From contig JAJOKL010000004.1 of assembly GCA_021129895.1 (NCBI GenBank), forward strand, positions 1-45,555: a stretch of 45,555 nucleotides of DNA, in the 5' to 3' direction. Each line of letters begins with the position of its first letter. Position 1 is the first letter of the stretch. The notes beneath the pieces were generated by a model. The model worked only from the letters and a program-made list of their open reading frames with translations, searched no databases and was not told where the DNA came from. The translations under genes and the position numbers were made by a program. Positions 18,905 through 26,334 of this stretch are shown piece after piece. The stretch comes from Candidatus Bipolaricaulota bacterium. GTDB taxonomy: Bacteria; Bipolaricaulota; Bipolaricaulia; Bipolaricaulales; Bipolaricaulaceae.

Positions 18905-20454
18905 TGAAGCCGGTTTTGTCGGGGCAGGCGATCGGGGAACTGGACCGACGGGCGGAGGAGCTCGGGGTGTGCTCCCTGCTTTTGATGGAGGCGGCCGGGC
19001 GGGGGGCGGCCCAGCGGGTGCGGCACCTTTACCCCGAAGCCGCCCGGGGGCGGGTGCTGGCCCTGGCCGGGAAAGGGGGAAACGGCGGGGACGCCCTGTG
19101 CATGGCCCGCTGGCTGGGGCTGTGGGGGGCGGAGCCCACCGTGCTGCTTCTGGGGAAACCGCAAGGGGCGGCGGAGGCCCAAGCCCGGGCCTTCTCCGCC
19201 TGTTTCCCGGACCGACTCATCAGGATCAGCTCCCAAAAAGAGCTTGAGGACCGGGCCGGGGAGCTATCTCGGGCGGACCTGGTGATCGACGGGATCCTGG
19301 GGGTGGGGGTGAAGGGCCCGGCGCGGGGGCTGGCCCGGGCAGCCATCGAGCTTCTGGCCGGAGCCCAAGGGCCGGTGGTGGCAGTGGACCTACCCTCCGG
19401 GCTCCTGGCCGACAGCGGGGAGGTCCCCGGCCCGGCGGGGTGGGCGGACCTGACCCTGGTCATGGGGGCCCTCAAGCCCTGTCACCTGCTTCCCCCGGCC
19501 GCGGAGCGGTGCGGCCGGCTGGAGCTGGTGGAGGTGCCCTATCCCCCCGTGGCCTGGGAGGAGATCTCCCCCCTGGCCTACGTCCTCACCCGGGATGAGG
19601 TCCGCAGGATGATCCCGGCCCGGGCCCGGTTCGGCCACAAGGGCACGTTCGGCCGGGTGCTGGTGATCGGGGGGGCGGTGGGCATGGCCGGGGCGGTTGC
19701 CCTGGCTGCCGAGGCTGCCCTGCGGGCCGGGGCCGGGCTGGTACACGCGGCGGTGCCGGCCCCCATCTACGGGGTGGTGGAAGGGGCTGTCACCGAGGCG
19801 TTGGTCCATCCCTGCCTTGATGAGGGGGGCACCTTCTCGTCGGAGGCGGCCGCCCAGGTGCTGGAGCTCATGGAGGGGATGGAGGTGGTGCTGTTGGGCC
19901 CAGGGCTGGGCCGGGGGGCGGGCCCGGCCGAGTTGGCACAGGCCGTCCTCACCTCGGGGCACCCCAAATTGCTGGTGGACGCCGATGGCCTATTCGCCCT
20001 GGCCCAGGCCCCGAAGCTCCTCAGAAAGCGTCGAGGCGAGCTCATCCTCACCCCCCACCCCGGCGAGTTCGCCCGCCTGGTAGGAAAGGACGCTAACCAG
20101 GTGGTAGCGGGGAAGATCGAGGAGGCCCGCCGGGCCGCGCGGAAATGGGGGGCGGTGGTGGCCCTGAAGGGACCGCCCACCGCCATCGCCTCCCCGGCCG
20201 GGGACGTCTACCTCAGTACCACTGGCAACACCGCGCTGGCCCACGGCGGGGCCGGGGACGTGCTAGCGGGCCTCATCGCCGGCCTGTGGGCCGGGGGGGC
20301 AACAGCCCTGGAGGCGGCCTGTGCCGGTGCCTTCGTCCATGGCCTGGCCGCAGAACTCCTCTCAGAGGCCGGGGCCGCACGGGCCCTGCTCCCCGGGGAT
20401 CTGTTCCAGGTGCTCCCCCAGGCCTTCCGGGAGCTGGAGGCCGCCCGTGGCTAG
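18895..20454 (+). CDS. nnr: Bifunctional NAD(P)HX epimerase/dehydratase
   Basis: This 519-residue protein repairs hydrated NAD(P)H. The N-terminal epimerase (NnrE/YjeF-N, about 1-210) shows LAGKGGNGGDALCMARWL, VIDGILGVGVKG and VAVDLPSGLLADSG. The C-terminal ADP-dependent dehydratase (NnrD, about 225-519) has FGHKGTFGRVLVIGGAVGMAGA, LILTPHPGEFARL, VVALKGP and NTALAHGGAGDVLAGLIAG. The start at 18895 is chosen for its spacing from AAGGA; the ATG at 18904, which overlaps the miaA stop as TGATG, is nearly as likely. The reading frame is open far upstream but that part runs across miaA. The stop region overlaps tatD. Confidence 0.95.
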   Translation: MSLMKPVLSGQAIGELDRRAEELGVCSLLLMEAAGRGAAQRVRHLYPEAARGRVLALAGKGGNGGDALCMARWLGLWGAEPTVLLLGKPQGAAEAQARAFSACFPDRLIRISSQKELEDRAGELSRADLVIDGILGVGVKGPARGLARAAIELLAGAQGPVVAVDLPSGLLADSGEVPGPAGWADLTLVMGALKPCHLLPPAAERCGRLELVEVPYPPVAWEEISPLAYVLTRDEVRRMIPARARFGHKGTFGRVLVIGGAVGMAGAVALAAEAALRAGAGLVHAAVPAPIYGVVEGAVTEALVHPCLDEGGTFSSEAAAQVLELMEGMEVVLLGPGLGRGAGPAELAQAVLTSGHPKLLVDADGLFALAQAPKLLRKRRGELILTPHPGEFARLVGKDANQVVAGKIEEARRAARKWGAVVALKGPPTAIASPAGDVYLSTTGNTALAHGGAGDVLAGLIAGLWAGGATALEAACAGAFVHGLAAELLSEAGAARALLPGDLFQVLPQAFRELEAARG

Positions 20455-21229
20455 CGGTCCGGTCCGGCTGTTCGATACCCACACTCACCTCGATTTCTCT
20501 CAATTCGACCGGGATCGGGAGGAACTGCTCGCCGAGCTCAGGGAGCAGGGGATTGCGGCAGTGAACGTGGGGCTGGACCTCGATGCCTCCCGCGCTTCGT
20601 TGAGGCTGGCGGAAGGACATCCCCACGTGCTGGCCGCCTGCGGGTTCCATCCCCATGAGGCCAAGGCGTTTTCCCCTCAGGCCCAAGAAGCGCTGGAGGA
20701 ATTGCTCCGCCGGGGGGCGGTGGCGGTGGGGGAGATCGGCCTGGATTACTACCGGAACCTGTCGCCCCGGGAGGCCCAGCTTTCGGCATTCCGGGCTCAG
20801 CTCCAGCTGGCCAAGAAGCTTGACCTGCCGGTGATCCTCCACTACCGGGAGGCGGGGGAGGATTTCTTCCGGGTGCTGAGGGAGGAAGGGCCGCTACGGG
20901 GGGTGTGGCACGCCTTCTCCGGGGACGCTGCCCTGGCCCGGCGGGCCCTGGAGCTGGGGCTGCACCTCGGGATCGGGGGTCCCCTCACGTACCGGAAGAA
21001 CGAGCCCCTGAGGCAAGCGGTGACGCTGGTTCCGTTGGATCGCCTGCTCATCGAGACCGATGCCCCCTTCCTCCCCCCGGAGCCCTTCAGAGGCAAAAGG
21101 AACGACCCCCTCAAGCTGCGGCTGGTAGCCCTGAAGCTCGCTGAGCTTCTGGGGATCCCTTTGGAGGAACTGGCGGAGGCCACGTTCGAAAACGCGTGCC
21201 GGCTGTTCGGCGTCCGCCCCGGTTTCTGA
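20447..21229 (+). CDS. tatD: TatD-family metal-dependent deoxyribonuclease
   Basis: This 260-residue TIM-barrel hydrolase has every expected metal ligand: FDTHTHLDF near the N-terminus, GEIGLDYYR around 95, VILHYREA, VWHAFSGD and LIETDAPFL. Family members act as 3'-5' exonucleases in DNA repair and RNA turnover. It starts with GTG at 20447, overlapping the end of nnr, with GGAGG just upstream. The in-frame sequence before this lies within nnr. Length is standard. Confidence 0.93.
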   Translation: MASGPVRLFDTHTHLDFSQFDRDREELLAELREQGIAAVNVGLDLDASRASLRLAEGHPHVLAACGFHPHEAKAFSPQAQEALEELLRRGAVAVGEIGLDYYRNLSPREAQLSAFRAQLQLAKKLDLPVILHYREAGEDFFRVLREEGPLRGVWHAFSGDAALARRALELGLHLGIGGPLTYRKNEPLRQAVTLVPLDRLLIETDAPFLPPEPFRGKRNDPLKLRLVALKLAELLGIPLEELAEATFENACRLFGVRPGF

Positions 21230-21239
21230 GGAGGTAAAG

Positions 21240-21878
21240 GTGAAGATCTTTCTCGACACGGCGAACCTGGATGAGATCAAGGAGCTGGCGGATCTGTTGG
21301 ACGGGGTTACCACCAACCCCAGCTTGGTGGCCAGGGAAGAAAAGCCCTTTCGGGAACTGCTTTCCGAGATCTGCCGCTTGGTCCTGGGGCCGGTATCCGC
21401 CGAGGTGACCGCCTTGGATGTGGAGGGCATGGTGCGCCAGGCCCGGGAGCTCGCCAAGGTGGCGGACAACGTGGTCATCAAGATCCCCATGGGGCTTCCT
21501 GGAGTGCGGGCGGTCAAGCGACTGGCCGCCGAGGGGATCCCCACCAACGTGACCCTGGTGTTCTCCCCAGTGCAAGCCCTGTGGGCAGCCAAGGCCGGGG
21601 CCACCTACGTGTCCCCGTTCGTGGGCCGGATCGACGACCGGGCCGGGGACGGGATGGAACTAGTGGCCCAGATCCTAGGGATCTACGAGAACTATGGCTT
21701 TGACACCCAGGTGATCGTGGCCAGCGTCAGGCACGTCCGGCACGTGGTGGAGGCGGCCCTGCTCGGCGCCCCCATCGTGACCGCACCCTACCGGGTGGTG
21801 CGGCAGCTATTCGACCATCCCCTCACGGATCTCGGGATCGAGCGGTTCCTGGCTGACTGGGAGCGGGCAGCCGGCTGA
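21240..21878 (+). CDS. Transaldolase / fructose-6-phosphate aldolase family protein
   Basis: This 212-residue short-type transaldolase begins with the family signature MKIFLDTANLDEIKEL, followed by VTTNPSLVA. The Schiff-base Lys is in VVIKIPMG (near residue 80); TNVTLVFSPVQALWAAKAGATYVSPFVGRIDD completes the active site. It starts at GTG 21240 behind a GAGGAGGTAAAG ribosome-binding site. Enzymes of this size may act as transaldolases in the pentose phosphate pathway or as fructose-6-phosphate aldolases; sequence alone does not separate them here. The last base overlaps the lnt start. Confidence 0.93.
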   Translation: MKIFLDTANLDEIKELADLLDGVTTNPSLVAREEKPFRELLSEICRLVLGPVSAEVTALDVEGMVRQARELAKVADNVVIKIPMGLPGVRAVKRLAAEGIPTNVTLVFSPVQALWAAKAGATYVSPFVGRIDDRAGDGMELVAQILGIYENYGFDTQVIVASVRHVRHVVEAALLGAPIVTAPYRVVRQLFDHPLTDLGIERFLADWERAAG

Positions 21879-23040
21879 TGTCCCGCTGGGCGAGGGCCCT
21901 GTTGCTCATCGTCTTCGCCGTGGCCCTGTGGGGGGCCTTCGCCCCGGGCTGGGGGTGGCTGGCCTGGCTTGCCCCCGCCCCGTTCTTCCTGGCCTTGAGG
22001 GGATCGGGCCTAAAGCGCGGGTTCCTGTGGGGCCTCGCCGGTGGACTTCTATTCTTCCTGCTGGAGCTTTCCCCCATACTGGTCCTATGGCCGTTCCTGG
22101 GGGCGCTGTCCGTCCCAGCTTGGCTCTCCCTTTCCCTGTACGGGGCGCTGTTTTTCGCCGTGCTGGGGGCGATGGTGGGGTGGCGGAGGCGGCGGGGGAG
22201 CTGCGGGTGACATTGGTGCAGCCGGGCTTTTCGCAGGAGGAAAAACTGGACCGGGAAAACCTCCCCCAGCTCCTCGTTCGCTACCGGGAGCTCCTCTCCG
22301 GGATCCAGGGCCCGGTGGATCTGGTGGTGGTGCCGGAGAACGCCCTCCCTGCCTTCCTTCTTGAGGAATCCCAGTACCTCGCCCCGTTCCGGGAGACGGC
22401 CCGCCGGCTATCCTGTGATCTTTTGGTGGGGACCGGGGTGAGGAGGGAGGAGGGGGTCTTCAATTCCGTCCTCCTCATCCGCCCCAGCGGGGAGGTGGCA
22501 GGGGCTTACGACAAGGTGCGGCTGGTGCCGTTCGGGGAGTATCTCCCCGCCCGGGGGCTGTGGCGGGCGCTGGGCCTGGGGCCGTTGCTTGCGCGCCTGC
22601 TTCCCTACGATCTCGTCCCAGGGGCCGGACCTCAGCCTCTTGGGCCGTACGGGATCATGATCTGTTTCGAATCCCAGTTCCCCAGCCTGGCCAGAGGCCT
22701 GGCGGCGAAAGGAGCCCCGGTGTTGATCGTCCCCACCAACGATGCCTGGTTCGGAAGGAGCCGCTTTCTCCGTGAGCACTTCGCCATGGGGGCGCTCAGG
22801 GCGGCCGAGTGTGGCCGTGCCCTCCTGCAGGCAGCCCAGACCGGGGTCACTGGCGGCTTTGATGGGAGAGGTCGCTCGCTGGGGACACTGCCCCCCGGGG
22901 ACGAAGGGACTTTTGAGATTGCGGTGCCGCTCTGTCAAGGCCGCACCCCGTTCGTCCGCTGGGGGGACGCACCTGCCCTCCTCCTGGCAGGGGTCCTGGC
23001 CGGGGTGGGGGGCGCCTTCCGACGGCGTGGAGGGCGATAA
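21878..23040 (+). pseudogene. lnt: Apolipoprotein N-acyltransferase, internally deleted and frameshifted
   Basis: The first frame (21878 to about 22190) gives three membrane segments typical of the Lnt N-terminus (LAWLAPAPFFLALRG, GFLWGLAGGLLFFL). It then runs into WRRRRGSCG and a stop at 22210. A second frame resumes near 22180 at AEAAGELRVTLVQPGFSQEEKLD, the linker into the nitrilase domain. All three catalytic residues are present: Glu in VVPENALP, Lys in YDKVRLVPFGEYLPA and Cys in GIMICFESQFP. A final membrane segment follows. Compared with the usual ~500 residues, about 110 residues covering the middle membrane segments are missing at the GGTGGGGTGG junction. Without them the enzyme is unlikely to work, although lipoproteins are present in the window. 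Confidence 0.8.
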
Positions 23041-23077
23041 AAAGGAAGGTGGCCCCACCGCCGAGGGCGGCGGGGCC
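23038..23077 (-). terminator. Terminator of the PKD/propeller lipoprotein gene
   Basis: On the minus strand a GC-rich hairpin (GGCCCC with GGGGCC and an inner GCCGCC/GGCGG, 23051-23077) is followed by TTCC and a T5 run at 23039-23043. It lies between convergent lnt and the lipoprotein gene. Confidence 0.7.
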
Positions 23078-23110
23078 GGCCGGGAACGCTTCCTGTCCCT
23101 TCAATCCCCC

Positions 23111-24376
23111 TTACGGGGCTCCGTCCGCAGGCCCGATGATGGAGTCAGCGGCGCTAGAGAGCTGGGTAACGGTGCCCGTGTTCAGGTCTACCAGGTAGAT
23201 CTGATAGCTTCCGCCGCCCACATCGCGCACGAAGGCGATGGCGTCCCCGGTCTCCACCCACCACGGATCGAACTCGTCCGCGGTCGTGTTGGGTGAGCCA
23301 CCGGAGTAAGCGTTTAGGTTTTGAGCGGTGGCGGTGGCCACGTCCAAGATCCAGATGTCCAGGCCGCCGCGGCCGCCCCCCCGGTCCGAGGTGAACGCGA
23401 TCTTGGTCCCGTCCGGGGACCAGGCCGGGGTGGAAAGGCCGCCTCCAGCTGGGAGGCCGGCCACGATCCCAAGGCCTGGATCGATGGCCCCATCGTGGCC
23501 ACCGGAGTCAAAGAGGAGCTCCGGGGCGGCCGCCCCCTCTCGCCAGATCCAAAGAGCCGAGCCGCCTTTGGCCGGCCCGCCCGAGCCCTTGTTGGATACG
23601 AACACCAGGTCCCCGTTCACCGGAGAGTAGGCCGGGGCTAGGGCCCAGGCCGGGGTCTGTACGGTGAGTTGGGTGACCGCGGTGGCGATGCCCCAGGGAT
23701 AGTCCACGGTCCAGATCTCCCAGTTTCCGGCCTGATCCGAGGCGAACGCGAGCTTGGTCCCGTCGTAGTACCAGGTGGGCTGGATCTCTGAGTAGGTCTG
23801 GACGTCCAGGTGCTCCAGGGCCAGGTCACTCACATCCGCCACCCCGATGTCCCAATCGCTCCCGCTCTCGTCCCAGAAGGACACGGCCAGCTTGTCCCGA
23901 GTGTTCCAGTTCAGGGCCGGGGTGATGCCATCGAACCGCAGCCCCTCTTCCTCGGTGCCGTCCAGCTTCACCCGGAAGATCTGCCAATCGAGATTGCGGT
24001 TCGAGGAGAAGTAGACCCGCGGCGCCAGCACCGTGATCACCACCGAGGCCTGGTCCTTCTGGCCCGCGTTGTCCTTCACCTCCAGGGTGGCGATGTAGGT
24101 CCCCTCGGCCTGGTAGGTGTGCTCCACCGGGACGGTGACGTCGGTGCCGGTGGCCGGCGGCGTCCCGTCCCCGAAGTCCAGGGTCCAGGCCACGATCTCC
24201 CCATCCGGGTCCCGGGAGCCCGACAGGTCGAAGGTGATCCTGATCGGGGCCTCGTAAGTCCTCTCCGGCTCATAGATGAGCACCGCCACCGGGGCCTGGG
24301 TGAAAAAACCTCTACAGGCCGAAAGCCCGATGGCCAGGCTCAACAGCAGCATTCCCGCCAATAACTTCCTGATCAT
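23111..24376 (-). CDS. Lipoprotein with PKD domain and TolB-like beta-propeller
   Basis: This 421-residue protein is secreted and lipidated: the lipobox is GLSAC with Cys at residue 21. A PKD domain (about 30-118) has SGSRDPDGEIVAWTLDFGDGT and HTYQAEGTYIATLEVKDN. It is followed by a TolB/WD40-like propeller with repeated YFSSNRNLDWQIFRV, LAFASDQAGNWEIWTVD, VFVSNKG and IAFTSDRGGGRGGLDIWIL blades. Such proteins bind other proteins or polysaccharides at the cell surface. The ATG at 24376 is chosen for the AAGGAGGGAAGAG site; seven codons upstream are in frame but precede it. The gene is divergent from an ECF sigma operon that also encodes a PKD protein. Confidence 0.88.
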   Translation of the reverse strand: MIRKLLAGMLLLSLAIGLSACRGFFTQAPVAVLIYEPERTYEAPIRITFDLSGSRDPDGEIVAWTLDFGDGTPPATGTDVTVPVEHTYQAEGTYIATLEVKDNAGQKDQASVVITVLAPRVYFSSNRNLDWQIFRVKLDGTEEEGLRFDGITPALNWNTRDKLAVSFWDESGSDWDIGVADVSDLALEHLDVQTYSEIQPTWYYDGTKLAFASDQAGNWEIWTVDYPWGIATAVTQLTVQTPAWALAPAYSPVNGDLVFVSNKGSGGPAKGGSALWIWREGAAAPELLFDSGGHDGAIDPGLGIVAGLPAGGGLSTPAWSPDGTKIAFTSDRGGGRGGLDIWILDVATATAQNLNAYSGGSPNTTADEFDPWWVETGDAIAFVRDVGGGSYQIYLVDLNTGTVTQLSSAADSIIGPADGAP

Positions 24377-24492
24377 CTCTTCCCTCCTTACACGCAAGAT
24401 TGCACCGTTACCTTAGCTGTCGCCACCTGTGTCTCTGAGGACCGGAGGAAGTGGGGGAGGGTGGGTCCGTCCGGCGCAAGGGTGACGGCTGT

Positions 24493-24527
24493 CCGGGGGG
24501 AACCCCCCGGGCCGCTGGGTGTATATT
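24493..24527 (+). promoter_or_regulatory. Candidate ECF-type promoter inside a perfect palindrome
   Basis: CCGGGGGG-AA-CCCCCCGG (24493-24510) is a perfect inverted repeat that contains GGAAC (24499-24503), the core of ECF-sigma -35 elements. About 16 nt later lies GTGTATATT (24519-24527), usable as an ECF or housekeeping -10. This fits autoregulation of the sigma gene that starts at 24548. Confidence 0.5.
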
Positions 24528-24547
24528 GGGGTGGAAGGAGGGCGGGG

Positions 24548-25093
24548 TTGGTTCTCGGTGAACTGGAGCTGGTGCAGAGAAGCCTAGAGGGTGACCTTGA
24601 GGCATGGGGGGAGATCGTGAGGCGCTACAAGGAGGCGGTGTTCGGGGTGGCACTCGCCATCCTGCGCAATCGAGCGGATGCCGAGGACGCCACCCAGGAA
24701 GCGTTCATCCGGGCCTACGAGCGCCTCCACTACTACGACCTCTCCCGCAAGTTCTCCACCTGGCTGTTCGCCGTGGCCGCCAATGTGGCGAAGAACATGT
24801 TGCGCAAGCGACGGCGCCCTGACCCCCAACCCTCCCCCGGTCGGCTCCCGGATCCGGCCGAGGTGGTGTGGAAAGAGGAAATGCAAGAGGCGGTGAAGGA
24901 AGCGGTGTGGTCTTTGCCCGACTCGTATCGGGCACCACTGATCCTGCGGTACTGGCATGAGATGGACCTGGCGGAGATCGCACAGGTGCTCGGCCTCCGG
25001 GTGGGCACGGTGAAAACCCGGCTGCATCGGGGGCGAGCACTGGTGAAGATGCGCCTGGCTGAACAAGGGGTGATACATGATGTGGTCCAGTGA
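24548..25093 (+). CDS. ECF RNA polymerase sigma factor
   Basis: This 181-residue sigma-70 family protein has region 2 (about 20-90: VFGVALAILRNRADAEDATQEAFIRAYERL, FSTWLFAVAANVAKNMLRKRRR) and region 4 (about 120-178: LPDSYRAPLILRYWHEMDLAEIAQVLGLRVGTVKTRLHRGRALVK), without regions 1 and 3. That is the ECF layout. A TTG at 24548 is the likely start because AAGGAGG lies 6 nt upstream; the open frame before it overlaps the promoter palindrome. The end overlaps the anti-sigma gene by 17 nt. The sigma factor probably serves this operon and perhaps the divergent lipoprotein. Confidence 0.92.
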   Translation: MVLGELELVQRSLEGDLEAWGEIVRRYKEAVFGVALAILRNRADAEDATQEAFIRAYERLHYYDLSRKFSTWLFAVAANVAKNMLRKRRRPDPQPSPGRLPDPAEVVWKEEMQEAVKEAVWSLPDSYRAPLILRYWHEMDLAEIAQVLGLRVGTVKTRLHRGRALVKMRLAEQGVIHDVVQ

Positions 25094-25619
25094 CCTGGAG
25101 GAACGGATCCGAGAGGTTCTGGCCCAAGAAGCGGAAGCGGCCCGGGAGGGGCTGGAAGGCCTGGAGGAGCGGGTGATGCGGGCCATCGCCCAGCGCGCCG
25201 CCCAACCCAGCCTGTGGCAGCGCCTTAAGGGGCGGTGGGGGCTCACTTTCTCCCCCCGCTGGGCACTGGCCGGGGCGGCTTCCCTCGCCCTGATCCTCGG
25301 GTTCGCGCTGGGTAGGATGTTCGCCCCCTCCCCTCTGCCCCTGTCCGCCCAGGCGGGCACCCTGTTCGCCGTGGTAAATCCCCAGGCCCACTCGGTGGCG
25401 GTGATGGGGGATTTCTCCGCCTGGGAACCCATCCCCCTCACAGATCCGGATGGAGACGGGATCTGGACAGCGGTGTTGGAACTCCCGCCGGGCCGGTACG
25501 CGTACGCGTTCTTGGTGGACGGCAGGTGGGTAGGACAGGATCCGCAGGCGGATGAGTACGTGCGCAGCTTCGGGGAGTACGCATCGGTGCGCTACGTGGG
25601 GACCGGAGGTGGAGCGTGA
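25077..25619 (+). CDS. Probable membrane anti-sigma factor with CBM48/E-set extracytoplasmic domain
   Basis: This 180-residue protein has a cytoplasmic helical N-terminus (1-57), one membrane segment around 60-83 (WALAGAASLALILGFALG) and an outer domain (about 93-175). The outer domain reads VNPQAHSVAVMGDFSAWEPIPLTDPDGDGIWTAVLELPPGRYAYAFLVDG, an AMPK-type glycogen-binding/isoamylase N-terminal fold. Position directly after an ECF sigma (17-nt overlap) makes anti-sigma function likely, although there is no zinc-binding HxxxCxxC motif. The outer domain could sense a glycan or another envelope signal. The first of two tandem ATGs (25077, 25080) is taken. Confidence 0.8.
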   Translation: MMWSSDLEERIREVLAQEAEAAREGLEGLEERVMRAIAQRAAQPSLWQRLKGRWGLTFSPRWALAGAASLALILGFALGRMFAPSPLPLSAQAGTLFAVVNPQAHSVAVMGDFSAWEPIPLTDPDGDGIWTAVLELPPGRYAYAFLVDGRWVGQDPQADEYVRSFGEYASVRYVGTGGGA

Positions 25620-26332
25620 GGAGCTGGGGCCTGGTGGGGCTGGTCCTCCTGATGGGAGGGCTCGGTTGGGCCCAAGTTCCTTTGGCCCCACCTGCCACCC
25701 CCGATCAGGTACTGGAGCTTCTCCAGACCCTGCCCGCTCCCCCTGACCTGAAACAGTCCTTGACCGGGGAGTTGATCGCCGCCATGCAGGAAGCCCGCCT
25801 CACCCCTGGGGTGGCCCTGGCCTTCCTCAAGGAGGTGGCGGAGCTGTCCCAGGCGGATGGGGAGGATGCGCTGGGGATACTCAACCACGCCCTGGCAGGG
25901 GGATACATCTTGGACCCACTTTTGAACGCGGCTCTGAAGGGGCTCCGGCTGGGCAGGCCCTGGTCGGAGGTGGCGGGGGTGTTGAAGCTGCGGATCAGAC
26001 TACTTGACACCACCCAGCAGGTGTTTCAGCGGCAGGGGGTCCTCCTTATGCCCCTGGGGGAGGCCCAGCCGTCCGTGCTGCGCGCCCCCCAGCCCGGGCC
26101 TCTACCCGAGGCGAAGTTGGTGTTGGAGACCGCTTGGGCCATCGGGGATTTCTTGGTGGCGGGGGGAAGCCCGGCCGATGCAGTAAGCATGGCGAGAGAG
26201 GTGGAAGAGCGGCTGTTGCGGCTACGAGGCTGGTTGCTGCCGGCCGACCTGGTGGACCGCCTGCTCGCAGAGCTATCGCCAGCCCTGATCCAGCAGATCG
26301 TGGGGCTGGCACTGAGTCCGGAAAGGAGGTAG
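25616..26332 (+). CDS. Secreted protein of unknown function in the ECF operon
   Basis: This 238-residue protein starts with a clear signal peptide (LVGLVLLMGGLGWAQ, likely cut near residue 20). The mature part is mostly helical with Leu/Ala-rich segments and no catalytic motif I can name. GTG at 25616 overlaps the anti-sigma stop (GTGA), with GGAGGTGGAG upstream, so it is coupled. The gene ends 2 nt before the next start. Context suggests a periplasmic part of the envelope response, but the function is unknown. Confidence 0.8.
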   Translation: MRSWGLVGLVLLMGGLGWAQVPLAPPATPDQVLELLQTLPAPPDLKQSLTGELIAAMQEARLTPGVALAFLKEVAELSQADGEDALGILNHALAGGYILDPLLNAALKGLRLGRPWSEVAGVLKLRIRLLDTTQQVFQRQGVLLMPLGEAQPSVLRAPQPGPLPEAKLVLETAWAIGDFLVAGGSPADAVSMAREVEERLLRLRGWLLPADLVDRLLAELSPALIQQIVGLALSPERR

Positions 26333-26334
26333 TG

